Assembly (NCBI GenBank): GCA_016223085.1
Contig: JACRPS010000020.1
Location: forward strand, 1-64,000
DNA: 64,000 nt
Direction: 5' to 3'
Source of the DNA: Chloroflexota bacterium
GTDB taxonomy: Bacteria; Chloroflexota; Anaerolineae; Aggregatilineales; Phototrophicaceae
Part shown: positions 28,726 through 40,448 of the stretch, one piece after another
Layout: the number at the start of each line of letters is the position of its first letter
Numbering within the stretch: position 1 is the stretch's first letter
Translations under genes and position numbers: made by a program
The notes under the pieces: generated by a model
What the model was told of the DNA's origin: nothing
Database searches by the model: none
The model's input: the letters and a program-made list of their open reading frames with translations, nothing else

Positions 28726-30327
28726 TTAACCGCCGCTGACCGAAACCGTCCGCAAGTCGGTCAGACCGGGGAAGGGGGCCATCGTCAAACCCTGCACGTT
28801 GTCCCGCACCGCGCCGAAAATGGGCGCAAACCAGGGCACGATGATCGGGCCACGCGCCGCGAAGATGTCCGCAATCTGGTGGTAAATGTCGGCGCGGGCG
28901 GCCTGGTCGGTGGTGATACCGGCCTGCGCGACCAGTTCGTCCAGTTCGGGGTCGGACCAGTGGGTTTCGTTGTAAATGCCGCCCGTGATATACGCCTGCG
29001 TCAGGTAGCCCTGCGGCACGGGCCGGTCGCCCCAGCCGGTGATGCCCAGTTCGGCCTGTAGCCAGTTGTTCGGGTTATCGTCGCTGTAGTAGAAGCCTTC
29101 TTCGTTCACCTGAATATCAACATTGATGCAGCCTTCCGCCCACTGCTGTTGCAACACCGTCGCCAACTGGTCATAACCCAGCACGTTAATCGTTTGCAGG
29201 GTCATGGTCAGGCCGTCAGGATAACCGGCTTCAACCAGCAGGGCGCAAGCCGCTGCCGGGTCATAACCCGGTTCTTCGGTATCCTCGCTGTAAAACGTGC
29301 CGAAGCCCGGGCCAATCGGGTTGTTGTTGCCGATGATGCCGCGCCCTTCCAGCACCAGTTCATTCAACTGCTCGCGGTCGGTCGCCAGCTTAAACGCCCG
29401 CCGCACGCGCTCGTCCTGGCCCGGCCCCTGGTCCACCCGCAGCCGGACGACCGGGTGCTGGTTGGTCGCCTGCTGCAGGACGGTGATGCCGGATTCACCT
29501 TCCAGCACGGCCACCTGTTCCGGGCTGATCTTGAAGATAAAATCCACCTGTCCGCTGCGGAGCGCATCTACCTGCGTGATGGGGTCGTTGATGAAGATCA
29601 ATTCCAGGCCATCGAGCGCCGGCTGGCCGGCTTTCCAGTAGTTTTCGTTGCGGGTCAGCGTGGCGCGTTCACCCTCGCGGTAGTCGGTCAGCACAAACGG
29701 CCCGGTGCCCACAAATGGCCCGGTGCTGTTCACGTCGCCGTCGCTGCCGGGCGCGTCCGGGGCAAGGCTGGCATCGCGCACGATCAGGGCGAAGCGGTCA
29801 GCCACGCCATACAGGAAGTCGGCGTTAGGGAAGGCTTCGGTCATCAGAACCGGGTCTTCGGTCGGGAAGCAGGGTTCGGTCGTTAGCGTAAAAACAGCCG
29901 TGCGGTCATCCGGGGCGCTGACGGCAAAGTAACCGCCGTTGAGCAGCGCCAGCGCCGGTGAGTTCAAGGCGCACAGCCGGTTGAAGGTGTAGACCACGTC
30001 TGCCGCCGTAAAGGGCGCGCCGTCGGTGAAGGTGACACCGTCGGCCAGTGTAAAGGTGTAGGTCAGACCATCGTCGCTGATCGTCCAGTCGGTCGCCAGA
30101 TTGGGCGCGAGGCTTTTGTCCGGCAGCACATCAACCAGATAGTCATACTGGGCACGATTCAACAGCACTTCCGGGTCGTTCGAACCCAAGGCCGGGTCAA
30201 GCACCTGCGGCGCCACCATGCCCACGCGCAGTGTGCCGCCACCCTGGGCCTGCGCCGCGAACAGGCTGCCAAGCAGCAGAACCATCACCGCCAGAATTAC
30301 CAGACCGCGCGGTATATGCCGGTACAT
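28726..30327 (-). CDS. Peptide ABC transporter substrate-binding protein (SBP_bac_5)
   Basis: Signal peptide; LRVGMVAPQVLDPALG…TYTFTLADGVTFTDGAPFTAADVVYTFNR. Confidence 0.94.
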   Translation of the reverse strand: MYRHIPRGLVILAVMVLLLGSLFAAQAQGGGTLRVGMVAPQVLDPALGSNDPEVLLNRAQYDYLVDVLPDKSLAPNLATDWTISDDGLTYTFTLADGVTFTDGAPFTAADVVYTFNRLCALNSPALALLNGGYFAVSAPDDRTAVFTLTTEPCFPTEDPVLMTEAFPNADFLYGVADRFALIVRDASLAPDAPGSDGDVNSTGPFVGTGPFVLTDYREGERATLTRNENYWKAGQPALDGLELIFINDPITQVDALRSGQVDFIFKISPEQVAVLEGESGITVLQQATNQHPVVRLRVDQGPGQDERVRRAFKLATDREQLNELVLEGRGIIGNNNPIGPGFGTFYSEDTEEPGYDPAAACALLVEAGYPDGLTMTLQTINVLGYDQLATVLQQQWAEGCINVDIQVNEEGFYYSDDNPNNWLQAELGITGWGDRPVPQGYLTQAYITGGIYNETHWSDPELDELVAQAGITTDQAARADIYHQIADIFAARGPIIVPWFAPIFGAVRDNVQGLTMAPFPGLTDLRTVSVSGG

Positions 30328-30436
30328 TCGTCACTCCTTAGGCTGAGTTTCCGATAAAATGTTCTACTCCTGCACGAATATAGTACCGCAAATGGCAGCA
30401 ACGTTACACCCGTTGAGATAAAACCTTAACCGAACT

Positions 30437-32395
<1,959 letters not shown>

Positions 32396-32458
32396 GGTTG
32401 CCAGTTTCCAGTTATCAGTTCCGAGTTCCGAGTAAAAAACTACCTGAAAGTATCCGTT

Positions 32459-33469
32459 TTATTCGGCCAGCACGGCGTCAATGGCGCGCAGTTCGTCGGC
32501 GCTAAAGTCAAGATGGTGAATCGCCGCCGCGCTGTCCTCGACCTGGCTGACCTTGCTCGTGCCGATGAGCGCGGACGTAGACGCATTGTGCCGCAGCACC
32601 CAGGCCAGTGCCATCTGCGCCAGCGTTTGACCGCGCTTCCGGGCGATGTCGTTCAGCCGGCGGACTTTGGCAACGTTTTGCTCGGTAACATGCTCCGGTC
32701 GCAGGAACGTGTTCGGTTTGCCAGCGCGGGAGTCTTCGGGAATACCGTTCAGATAGCGGTTGGTCAGCAAGCCCTGCGCCAGCGGCGAGAAGAAAATCAG
32801 CCCGATGCCGTTTTCCTCGCAGGCCGCCAGCAAGTCCGGCTCGACCCAGCGATTGAACATATGGTAAACGACCTGATTAATCAGCAGTGGCGTGCCCAGT
32901 TGGCGCAGAATCCGTGCCGCCGCGCGCGTCTGTTCGGCGTTGTAGTTGGAGATGCCGACGTACAGCGCCTTACCCTGCCGCACGATCTGGTCGAGCGCCA
33001 GCATCGTTTCTTCCAGCGGCGTGTCCGGGTCAGGGCGGTGGTGGTAGAAGATGTCCACGTAGTCCAGCCCCATACGCTGCAAACTCTGGTCGAGGCTGGC
33101 GATCAGGTACTTGCGCGTGCCCCATTCGCCATACGGCCCCGGCCACATGTAATAGCCGGCTTTGGTCGAGATCATCAGTTCGTCACGGAAAGGGCGGAAG
33201 TCCTTCACCAAAATGCGGCCAAAGTTCTCCTCGGCAGACCCGGGTGGCGGGCCGTAGTTGTTGGCAAGATCAAAGTGGGTGATGCCCAGATCGAAGGCGC
33301 GGCGCAGCATGGCGCGCTGGTTCTCCAGCGTATCCACGCCGCCGAAGTTGTGCCACAGGCCGAGCGCGATCAGCGGCAGTTGCAGGCCGCTGTTCCCGCT
33401 GCGGCGGTACAACATCTGCTGGTAGCGGTTCTCCGCCGGGAGATAGTAGGGGGGAACGGGTGAGACCAT
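32459..33469 (-). CDS. Aldo/keto reductase (YghZ-like)
   Basis: SGLQLPLIALGLWHNFG; FDLANNYGPPPGSAEENFG; start reset to MVSPVPPY at 33469. Confidence 0.9.
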   Translation of the reverse strand: MVSPVPPYYLPAENRYQQMLYRRSGNSGLQLPLIALGLWHNFGGVDTLENQRAMLRRAFDLGITHFDLANNYGPPPGSAEENFGRILVKDFRPFRDELMISTKAGYYMWPGPYGEWGTRKYLIASLDQSLQRMGLDYVDIFYHHRPDPDTPLEETMLALDQIVRQGKALYVGISNYNAEQTRAAARILRQLGTPLLINQVVYHMFNRWVEPDLLAACEENGIGLIFFSPLAQGLLTNRYLNGIPEDSRAGKPNTFLRPEHVTEQNVAKVRRLNDIARKRGQTLAQMALAWVLRHNASTSALIGTSKVSQVEDSAAAIHHLDFSADELRAIDAVLAE

Positions 33470-33492
33470 TGTGGGTTGCTCCTGTAAACCGT

Positions 33493-33870
33493 TGACGCCG
33501 AGGGTTTTGAACCTTCGGCTAACAATGGCAGCCTGAAGGCTGCTGTAAGCCCCTGATGGGGCTGGATAAACGCATTTATACCTGAAATCTTTGCGCCTTT
33601 GCCCCTGTGCGTTGGTGGCGCCGCAGGCTAAAGCCGTGCGGCTGTCAGAAACCAAGCCCACTAAAGGGGCTGGAAAATGCAATTTATACCCTCAATCTTT
33701 GCGTTGAATCTCTTGCGTTTCCTCTATGCGTTGGTGGCGCCGCAGACTAAAGCCGATAGACCGTGTCCCCTCTGTACCAAATAAGCCTTTGACGCCGCCA
33801 GAGGTTCAAAACCTCTGGCTGAGCAGTGCAGCCTCCGGCTACTGTAAGCCCCTGAAGGGGCTGGAGAAGG
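33493..33870. repeat. Cluster of covarying hairpins interleaved with CTTTGCGCCTTTGC-type repeats
   Basis: GCCGAGGGttttgaACCTTCGGC; GCCGCAGGctaaagCCGTGCGGC; GCCAGAGGTTcaaaACCTCTGGC. Confidence 0.78.
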
Positions 33871-33964
33871 TAATTTGTACCTAATTCCTTGCGCCTTTGC
33901 CTCTTTGCACCTTTGCGTTGAATCTCCTGCTTTTCCTCTGTGCCTCTGCGCATGTGTTACGCTG

Positions 33965-34768
33965 TTACTCGGCCCAGCGCGGCTTGCGTTTCTGCACAAA
34001 CGCCATCATCCCTTCCATGCCGTCGTCGCTGCGGCGCAGTTCGGCCAGCAGGTCGGTGCGGAACTGGAGGGTTTCCTCGAGCGGCTTATCCATCACGGCG
34101 AACAGCAGGCGCTTGCAGGCGGCCAGCGCGTTTGGGCTGCACTGGCGAATCTGTTCCAGCAGGTCGTTAATGCGCGCGTCAAGGTCGTTCACGTCGCAGA
34201 ACTCATGCACGAGGCCGTAGCTTTCGGCTTCCTGCGCGCCGAAGCGCCGACCCGTGAGCATCAGTTCGCGGGCGCGGGTTAAGCCTAAACGTTGAATCAC
34301 GTAAGGCGAAATCAGCGCCGGAACGAGGCCGAGCCGCACTTCCGGCAGGCCCAGTTTGGCGTCGCTGCTGGCGATGGCAATGTCCGACACACACACCAGC
34401 CCAAAGCCGCCGCCCATCGCCGCGCCCTGGATTTTGGCGATGACGACCTGCGGCGCGGTATTCACCAGTTGCAGCAGATGGTCGAGCGCGGAGGCGTCGC
34501 CCAACGCTTCGGGATGGCCGCTCTGGAAGGCCGCCGCCAGTTCCCTGATGTCGCCGCCGGCGCAGAACGTGCCCTCCGCGCCGGACAGCACCACCGCGCG
34601 CACGTCGCGCCGGTCGCGCAGCGCCTCGAACGCGGCGATCAGGTCGCGCACCATCTGCGCGTTCATGGCGTTTTTCACGTCCGGGCGATTCAGAGTCACC
34701 GATGTGAACGGCGGGGTGATGGCAACGGTGAGGGTGTCAAAATGTTCATTTGTTTTTGTCATCAACAT
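33965..34768 (-). CDS. Enoyl-CoA hydratase/isomerase
   Basis: VLSGAEGTFCAGGDIRELA; IQGAAMGGGFGLVCVSDIAIA. Confidence 0.93.
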   Translation of the reverse strand: MLMTKTNEHFDTLTVAITPPFTSVTLNRPDVKNAMNAQMVRDLIAAFEALRDRRDVRAVVLSGAEGTFCAGGDIRELAAAFQSGHPEALGDASALDHLLQLVNTAPQVVIAKIQGAAMGGGFGLVCVSDIAIASSDAKLGLPEVRLGLVPALISPYVIQRLGLTRARELMLTGRRFGAQEAESYGLVHEFCDVNDLDARINDLLEQIRQCSPNALAACKRLLFAVMDKPLEETLQFRTDLLAELRRSDDGMEGMMAFVQKRKPRWAE

Positions 34769-34772
34769 GGCC

Positions 34773-35006
34773 TTATGAGGCTAACAACCGTGCATGAGCG
34801 ATTTCACGGCTGCTAATGGTTCGCACCTGCGATGGCGCAACCGGCACAACGGCTACGGTGTCGCCGTCGAAATTGAAGAACTCCAGGGTATACTGTTTCC
34901 CGTTCGGGGTAATGTCTACAACCGTTCCCACATCGCCTGCCTTCAGATGAAAGTCGGGCAAGTCTACGGTCAAAGCAACCTGGTCAAATTCCTTTATCAT
35001 GCTCAA
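34773..35006 (-). CDS. DUF4926-like small protein
   Basis: FDQVALTVDLPDFHLKAGDVGTVVDI…YTLEFFNFDGDTVAVVPV. Confidence 0.75.
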   Translation of the reverse strand: MSMIKEFDQVALTVDLPDFHLKAGDVGTVVDITPNGKQYTLEFFNFDGDTVAVVPVAPSQVRTISSREIAHARLLAS

Positions 35007-35350
35007 CTCCTGACCGACTTAAGCGGATAAGCTGTAATTAAGCGAGGTGACTCACTGCCTGTATCAATCGCCCACACGGAACGAATCGCTGGATTTCTGC
35101 CATCCGGTGTCTGCAACACACCTTCAACCGCATAGTGAACGCCTTCTGGTGTGTCTAACGTGCTGGCAATTTCGTGCGTTGCTGCGTGTGCTCGTAGTGC
35201 CTCTGCCATCACTTCCCATTGTGTCACAGAAAAACCAAAACGCAGAAAGAATGCCGCTTTCGGTCCGCCTGCCGTATGGCCCTCTTTTAATAAATATCTG
35301 ACTATTTTTGCTTCAGGGACAACCGCCCGTTCGCAGTTCGGTAGCTTCAT
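35003..35350 (-). CDS. DUF6883-like small protein
   Basis: MKLPNCERAVVPEAKIVRYLLKEGHTAGGPKAAFFLRFGF; overlaps the next gene by 4 bp. Confidence 0.7.
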   Translation of the reverse strand: MKLPNCERAVVPEAKIVRYLLKEGHTAGGPKAAFFLRFGFSVTQWEVMAEALRAHAATHEIASTLDTPEGVHYAVEGVLQTPDGRNPAIRSVWAIDTGSESPRLITAYPLKSVRS

Positions 35351-35408
35351 TTTACCTGCACACCTTTGCGCTAAATCTTGTCTCTTGGCGTTCCTGGCGT
35401 CGTGGCGG

Positions 35409-35723
35409 TTAATCTTCCCATTCCATATACAGCAGCGCGCCGGCCAGCGACTTGCCAAGCGGGTCAATGCGCAGCGAACGAGTCGCGCCGCCGTCGAGAG
35501 ACTCGTAACACACAAAGTTCAGCGCCTCGATGTTGTCCAGTTCGTAGCGCACCACGCGGCCTTTGACCAGATTGCCTAAATGCGCTTTCACGCGGTCGGC
35601 GGTTAGCTTCGCCCTGATTTCGCGGTACGCTTCCGGTGAGCGCGCAATCACGCTGATGTTGGCGATGTTGCCTTTATCGCCAGCGCGACCGTAGGCGAGG
35701 TCGTAGAGTCGTTTGGTCATCAT
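35409..35723 (-). CDS. AtuA C-terminal ferredoxin-fold-like subunit
   Basis: YDLAYGRAGDKGNIANISVIAR motif. Confidence 0.8.
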   Translation of the reverse strand: MMTKRLYDLAYGRAGDKGNIANISVIARSPEAYREIRAKLTADRVKAHLGNLVKGRVVRYELDNIEALNFVCYESLDGGATRSLRIDPLGKSLAGALLYMEWED

Positions 35724-35831
35724 AGCCTCTCTAATCCTGACCCCCTCCCGGCCTCCCCCGAATTCGGGGGAGGTGTTACGTCCTTTGTATTTCCCCCTCC
35801 TTGAATTCGGGGAGGGGGTTAGGGGGTGGGG

Positions 35832-36551
35832 TTATTTAGGTTTCCGATACACCCCCACCAGATGCACGCGCCCGCGCGGCCAGATGGCATCCAGCACGCG
35901 CTCCGCCAGCACGCTCAGGTGGAACAGGCTTTCGTTCACCGCCAGATAGGACGGGTCGCTGACGTGTTCGAAGCGTTCTTCCTGCAAGCCCGCGCCAGTC
36001 AGCAGGCGGTGTAAATCGTTGTAGCTGTTAGCGCGATACCAGGTCGGGTTGATAAACTCCTCGTCGCGCCCGTAGATTTTGTACACAATGCGTTTAGCCG
36101 GGCGGTTGGGTATAACCCGCCGCAACCAGACCACGTAATTGTTCTTGTTCGGCGTAATGAACAGGAAGCGCCCACCGGGTTTCAGCACACGCGCCACTTC
36201 CGCGAAGGTGTGCGCCGGTTGTTGCAGATGTTCCAGCACCCAGGAGCAGGTGACGAGATCGAAGGTATTGGCGGGGTAGGGGAGTGCTTCGAGACTCGCT
36301 TCCACCAGCGTCGGGATTTCCGCCAGATGGGTGAACGTCGTGGCATAACGGTCAGTCCCCACAACCAGCTTTGCCAGCCCGACGTGCTCCTTGACCAGCC
36401 CGCCCGGCCCGCAGCCGGCATCCAGCAGCCGCGTGTTTTCGCTCACGAGGCCGTCCATCAGTTCCTTGTAGATTTCCAGCGCGGGGCGATAGCCGGGCTT
36501 CATCGCCTTGTATCGCTGCCGCACGCGCTCCTGCCGGTCAAGGGTGAACAT
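35832..36551 (-). CDS. Class I SAM-dependent methyltransferase
   Basis: LLDAGCGPGGLVKEHVG; SWVLEHLQQPAHTFAEVARVLKPGG. Confidence 0.88.
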   Translation of the reverse strand: MFTLDRQERVRQRYKAMKPGYRPALEIYKELMDGLVSENTRLLDAGCGPGGLVKEHVGLAKLVVGTDRYATTFTHLAEIPTLVEASLEALPYPANTFDLVTCSWVLEHLQQPAHTFAEVARVLKPGGRFLFITPNKNNYVVWLRRVIPNRPAKRIVYKIYGRDEEFINPTWYRANSYNDLHRLLTGAGLQEERFEHVSDPSYLAVNESLFHLSVLAERVLDAIWPRGRVHLVGVYRKPK

Positions 36552-36572
36552 CAGGGTTCGTATCCATTTGGT

Positions 36573-36600
36573 GTAGGGACACGATATATCGTGTCCCTAC
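36573..36600. repeat. Palindrome GTAGGGACACGATATATCGTGTCCCTAC
   Basis: Perfect 28 bp inverted repeat between the AtuA-like and methyltransferase genes. Confidence 0.9.
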
Positions 36601-36606
36601 GGACGA

Positions 36607-37971
36607 TTACACGACGAAATATTCAATCACCGGCTGCACCTTGTTCCGCCCCATCAGTGTCGGCCACAGGCCAATCACGTAGCGCGGCTCGGCGCCCACC
36701 GTCGTGCCGCTGACGCTCATGCCCGCCGGGCCGCTGAGGCCAGTGGTCATAATCTGGCGCACCGCGTTCCTGAGCGTATCCATATCTCCCGCCGTGAACA
36801 TCACCCGCACGATGATTTCCAGCGGGTCATCCGGCAGCGCCGCAAGCGAACCATACAGGCTGTTCATACCGAGATAGCTGTACTCGACGCGCTCAATACC
36901 TGGCATCTGGTGGAAAAGTTCGTTCAGCATCGCTTTCATCTGCTCGACCTTGCGCCAGGCTTCCGGCCAGCCGACCGTAAAAATCAACTCGCGCATGAAA
37001 CCTTCCAGCCGCCCAGCGTTCAGTTTGAGCGTATCCGGGCGCGGTTTGCCGGTGACGCCGGACACGCGCACCTGATTGTCGCCAACCTGTTCCAGCCGCA
37101 GCGTCGTGAAGTTCGCCACGACGTCCGGCGTGATGTAACTGGCCGGGTCGTGAACCTCGTACAACAACTGCTCTTTCACGGTTTCGAGCGTCACGCAGCC
37201 GGGGGTGTCCGGCGTTTTGGTGACGATGAAGCTGCCGTTGGCTTCAACATGGGCGATGGGATAGCCTAAGTAGGGTAATTCTGCCGCGTTGGTGCGATCA
37301 ATCAGCGCCAGGCTGTTGCCACCAACCACCTGCCCGGTGCATTCCAGCAGATGGCCGCAGACAATGCCCGCCGCCAGTTTGTCCCAATCATCCCACGCCC
37401 AGCCATAACGCGCCACCAGCGGCGCGAGATACAGGCACGGGTCGGCCACACGCCCGGTAATCACGATGTCCGCGCCGTTGTTGAGCGCCTCAACAATCGG
37501 TGCAGCGCCAAGATAGACGTTGGCTGTGACGAAATTCTGGTTGCCAGCGTCCGCCAGACGTTCGCCCGTTTCGATGTTGGTGAGGTCTTCACCTGCCGCC
37601 TGCAACTCGGCCAGCCGCGCCAACACGTCATCGCCGCTGACCGCCGCCACCTTCAAACCGGCCAGCCCCATTTGCGCCGCCGTTTCGCGCACCATCTCCG
37701 CCGCCGCCTGGGGATTGAGGCCGCCGCCGTTGGTAATCAGTGGGATTTTGCGCCTGAACGCTTCCGGCAGAATCTGCTGCGCGATGATGCGCAGGTCAAA
37801 GGTATAACCGCGCTTCGGGTTCGCCAGCCTGTCTTTTTGCAGAATCGCCAGCGTCAGTTCCGACAGCGCCTCGAAGCAGACAACATCCACGTGGCCGCCG
37901 GTAATCATCGGCAGCGCCTTCGTCACGTCGTCGCCGTAAAATCCCTGTGCCGAGCCGATTCGATAGGTCAT
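36607..37971 (-). CDS. AtuA family protein (DUF1446)
   Basis: MTYRIGSAQGFYGDDVTKALPM; ITNGGGLNPQAAAEMV; DIVITGRVADPCLYLAPL. Confidence 0.88.
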   Translation of the reverse strand: MTYRIGSAQGFYGDDVTKALPMITGGHVDVVCFEALSELTLAILQKDRLANPKRGYTFDLRIIAQQILPEAFRRKIPLITNGGGLNPQAAAEMVRETAAQMGLAGLKVAAVSGDDVLARLAELQAAGEDLTNIETGERLADAGNQNFVTANVYLGAAPIVEALNNGADIVITGRVADPCLYLAPLVARYGWAWDDWDKLAAGIVCGHLLECTGQVVGGNSLALIDRTNAAELPYLGYPIAHVEANGSFIVTKTPDTPGCVTLETVKEQLLYEVHDPASYITPDVVANFTTLRLEQVGDNQVRVSGVTGKPRPDTLKLNAGRLEGFMRELIFTVGWPEAWRKVEQMKAMLNELFHQMPGIERVEYSYLGMNSLYGSLAALPDDPLEIIVRVMFTAGDMDTLRNAVRQIMTTGLSGPAGMSVSGTTVGAEPRYVIGLWPTLMGRNKVQPVIEYFVV

Positions 37972-37980
37972 AAAAATACT

Positions 37981-38056
37981 TTCTAACCGCCAAGACGCCA
38001 GGTACGCCAAGATTTTAAGAATAGTTTCCTGGCGTTCTCTGCGTCCTGGTGGTTCA
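37981..38056. repeat. CCGCCAAGACGCCAAG…TGGCGTTC-type dispersed intergenic repeat
   Basis: ttctaaccgccaagacgccaggtacgccaagatttt; related copies at 38493..38615, 35355..35412, 33880..33960 and 40950..41045. Confidence 0.75.
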
Positions 38057-38488
38057 ATCTGCTACAACGGAAATCGCTTTTGCAGAATCCAGCCGAACGG
38101 AGACGCCCTGCCGCAGCGTGTTCTGAATTTCGGCGACGGTATCGGTGTGGCGCATCAGGTCGAGGATGGCGGCTTCGCTGGCTTCCGCTTCGACAATCGC
38201 TTTATAAGTGATGTTTTCGGCGCAGCTTCCCGGTGCGTCGCTGAACTCACCGGAAACTTCGACCTGCACGTTTCGAACATTAATATTGCGCTTCGCCGCC
38301 TCGCGGTAGACGTCGTTGCAGTAACAGGTAGCCAGTGCCAGGAACAGCAGTTCGCCGCCGTTCGCGCTGGAACCGAAGCCGTTGGCCTTCGGCGGGATGT
38401 CAATCGAATGGGCCTGATCGTTCGTTCTTAAATAAACTTCGTGACTGCCTTCACTGCTTTTCACCTGCGCGCTAATCTTCATCATCAC
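38054..38488 (-). CDS. OsmC family protein
   Basis: NGGELLFLALATCYCNDVYREAAKRNI. Confidence 0.88.
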   Translation of the reverse strand: MMMKISAQVKSSEGSHEVYLRTNDQAHSIDIPPKANGFGSSANGGELLFLALATCYCNDVYREAAKRNINVRNVQVEVSGEFSDAPGSCAENITYKAIVEAEASEAAILDLMRHTDTVAEIQNTLRQGVSVRLDSAKAISVVAD

Positions 38489-38614
38489 CCCTGCTTTCTA
38501 ACCGCCAAGACGCCAAGCGCGCCAAGATTTAAAATGAGTTTCTTTGCGCCTTTGCCTCTTCGCGTTCTTTGCGTTGAATCTTTCTTCTTCCCTCTGTGCC
38601 TCTGCGTTATGCTT

Positions 38615-39829
38615 TTAGCTTTCCGCCTTCTTCCGGCTCGGCATCATGCCTTCCAGCTTGGCGATAATGCCCATCATCACCTCGTCCGCGCCGCCGCCAA
38701 TGGAGAGCAGGCGCGCGTCCCGGTAATAACGCGAAATCCAGGTTTCCTCCATATAGCCCATGCCGCCGTAGAATTGCAGGCAGGTGTCGCCCACCTCGCG
38801 CGCCAGCCGCCCGGCTTTCAGCTTGCACATGCTGGCGATGCGTGTGACTTCGGTCGGGTCGGCCTGCGCCTGCATCAGCGCCGCGCAGTGATAATTCAGG
38901 TGGCGCAGGGCTTCGATCTCGGTCAGCAGTTCCACCAGCTTAAACTGAATCCACTGGTTGTGTATCAGGGGCTGCCCAAACGTCTCGCGCTCCGAGCAGT
39001 ATTTCATGGTTTCGCGCACGGCCAGTTCCATGCCGGAGGTGGCCGAAATCGAGCCGACGAGGCGCTCCATCTGGAACTGTTCCATCTGCAGGTAGAATCC
39101 CATGCCTTCCGCGCCGATCAGGTTTGACTGTGGCACGCGCACATTTTCAAACGTCAGTACGGCGGTATCGCTGCTGCGGTTGCCCAGTTTCACCAGTTTG
39201 CGGCTGACGCTGAAGCCCGGCGTGCTGGTGGGCACCATGATGAGCGACAGCCCTTTGTAACCGCGTCCCGGCGTGGTGCGCGCCAACAAACAGACCCAAT
39301 CGGCCTGCGTGCCGTTGGTGATATACATCTTGCTGCCGTTAATCACGTAGTCGTCGCCGTCCGGTTCGGCGCGGGTGATGATGGCGGCCACGTCGCTGCC
39401 TGTGCCCGGTTCGGTCACGCCGATGCAACCGACCATCTCGCCTTTGATGGCCGGTTCAAGGAACTGCTTTTTGAGTTCGGGCGAGCCGTATTTCGCCAGC
39501 GCCGGAGTGCACATATCGGTATGGACGAGGATGCCCATTGGCACGCCGGCGCAGTGGCAGCGCCCCAGTTCTTCCGCCAGCACAACGGTGAACCAGATGT
39601 CGGCGTTCGCGCCGCCGTATTCCTCGTCGTAGTTGAGGCCGAGGAAGCCGAGTTTGCCCATTTTCCGCAGCACGTCATGGGCCGGCCACGTGCCGGCCTC
39701 TTCCCACTCGTCACAATGGGGATTGAGTTCTTTTTCGACAAAACTCCGCACGGCTTTACGGAACATCTCATGTTCGTCGGTGAAGGGGGAGGCAACGTTT
39801 AAGGTGGGGCGGGTGGAGTCTAAGACCAT
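38615..39829 (-). CDS. Acyl-CoA dehydrogenase (isovaleryl/citronellyl-CoA dehydrogenase-like)
   Basis: GCIGVTEPGTGSDVAAI; QFYGGMGYMEE. Confidence 0.93.
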   Translation of the reverse strand: MVLDSTRPTLNVASPFTDEHEMFRKAVRSFVEKELNPHCDEWEEAGTWPAHDVLRKMGKLGFLGLNYDEEYGGANADIWFTVVLAEELGRCHCAGVPMGILVHTDMCTPALAKYGSPELKKQFLEPAIKGEMVGCIGVTEPGTGSDVAAIITRAEPDGDDYVINGSKMYITNGTQADWVCLLARTTPGRGYKGLSLIMVPTSTPGFSVSRKLVKLGNRSSDTAVLTFENVRVPQSNLIGAEGMGFYLQMEQFQMERLVGSISATSGMELAVRETMKYCSERETFGQPLIHNQWIQFKLVELLTEIEALRHLNYHCAALMQAQADPTEVTRIASMCKLKAGRLAREVGDTCLQFYGGMGYMEETWISRYYRDARLLSIGGGADEVMMGIIAKLEGMMPSRKKAES

Positions 39830-39849
39830 CAGGAAACCTCACAAATTTT

Positions 39850-40272
39850 CTATTTTACGGGTGTTAGCTCAAAAACAATTACTTTGCGTTCATTGCCGTT
39901 GATGTCCCGTCCTTTTCGATATTGAAAACCCCGATACATCATTTGCCCTATGTAGCGAACATATCCCCGGTTTACGTATTCAAAGAGGTGCAGTTCCTTT
40001 TCAAGTTGGAGATGATCCCTTATTACGCGGTTACCGCGCGTAAATGTCATATCTCCAACTTGGCCTTCGCCCGTGTAGAGAAAAACTCGTTCAGCAGTCC
40101 AACCATCTTTATAACCATATTGTTCGCCTGTCTGACTTGTAAAAAGCAGGATGATATTATGCTGTGATGGGGTGCTTATACCGCCCTGCATTTGCCCACC
40201 GTAGCGGTCATGTAATTCTGTTCGTTTATATATTTCGTCTTTTATGAATTGATGCCTTGTTTGTTGTTTCAT
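39850..40272 (-). CDS. Standalone McrA-like N-terminal (modified-DNA-recognition-type) domain protein
   Basis: RTELHDRYGGQMQGGISTPS…GEQYGYKDGWTAERVFLYTGEGQVGDMTFTRGNRVIRDH…; no HNH motif before the stop. Confidence 0.65.
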   Translation of the reverse strand: MKQQTRHQFIKDEIYKRTELHDRYGGQMQGGISTPSQHNIILLFTSQTGEQYGYKDGWTAERVFLYTGEGQVGDMTFTRGNRVIRDHLQLEKELHLFEYVNRGYVRYIGQMMYRGFQYRKGRDINGNERKVIVFELTPVK

Positions 40273-40304
40273 GTTTACCTCGTTTTTGGAAATAAACGAG
40301 AATT

Positions 40305-40442
40305 CCTGCCCGCTTCAAGCGGGTTTTTGCCTTCAGCCGCAGGGCTTCCAGCCTGCGGCGCGCCTTCAGCTTTCTGTCCCTTTAGTGGACATGGTTTTTC
40401 GGCAGCCAGAGGTTTAAACCTCTGGCGGAGCAATGGCAGGCG
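40305..40442. repeat. Covarying hairpin array
   Basis: CCGCttcaaGCGG; GCCGCAGGgcttccagCCTGCGGC; GCCAGAGGTTTAAACCTCTGGC. Confidence 0.75.
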
Positions 40443-40448
40443 TTTGTT

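Noticed and set aside
24473-30327. Peptide ABC operon as unusual
   Set aside because: Fused DppDF arrangement is known in other bacteria; apart from the palindrome insertion it is ordinary.
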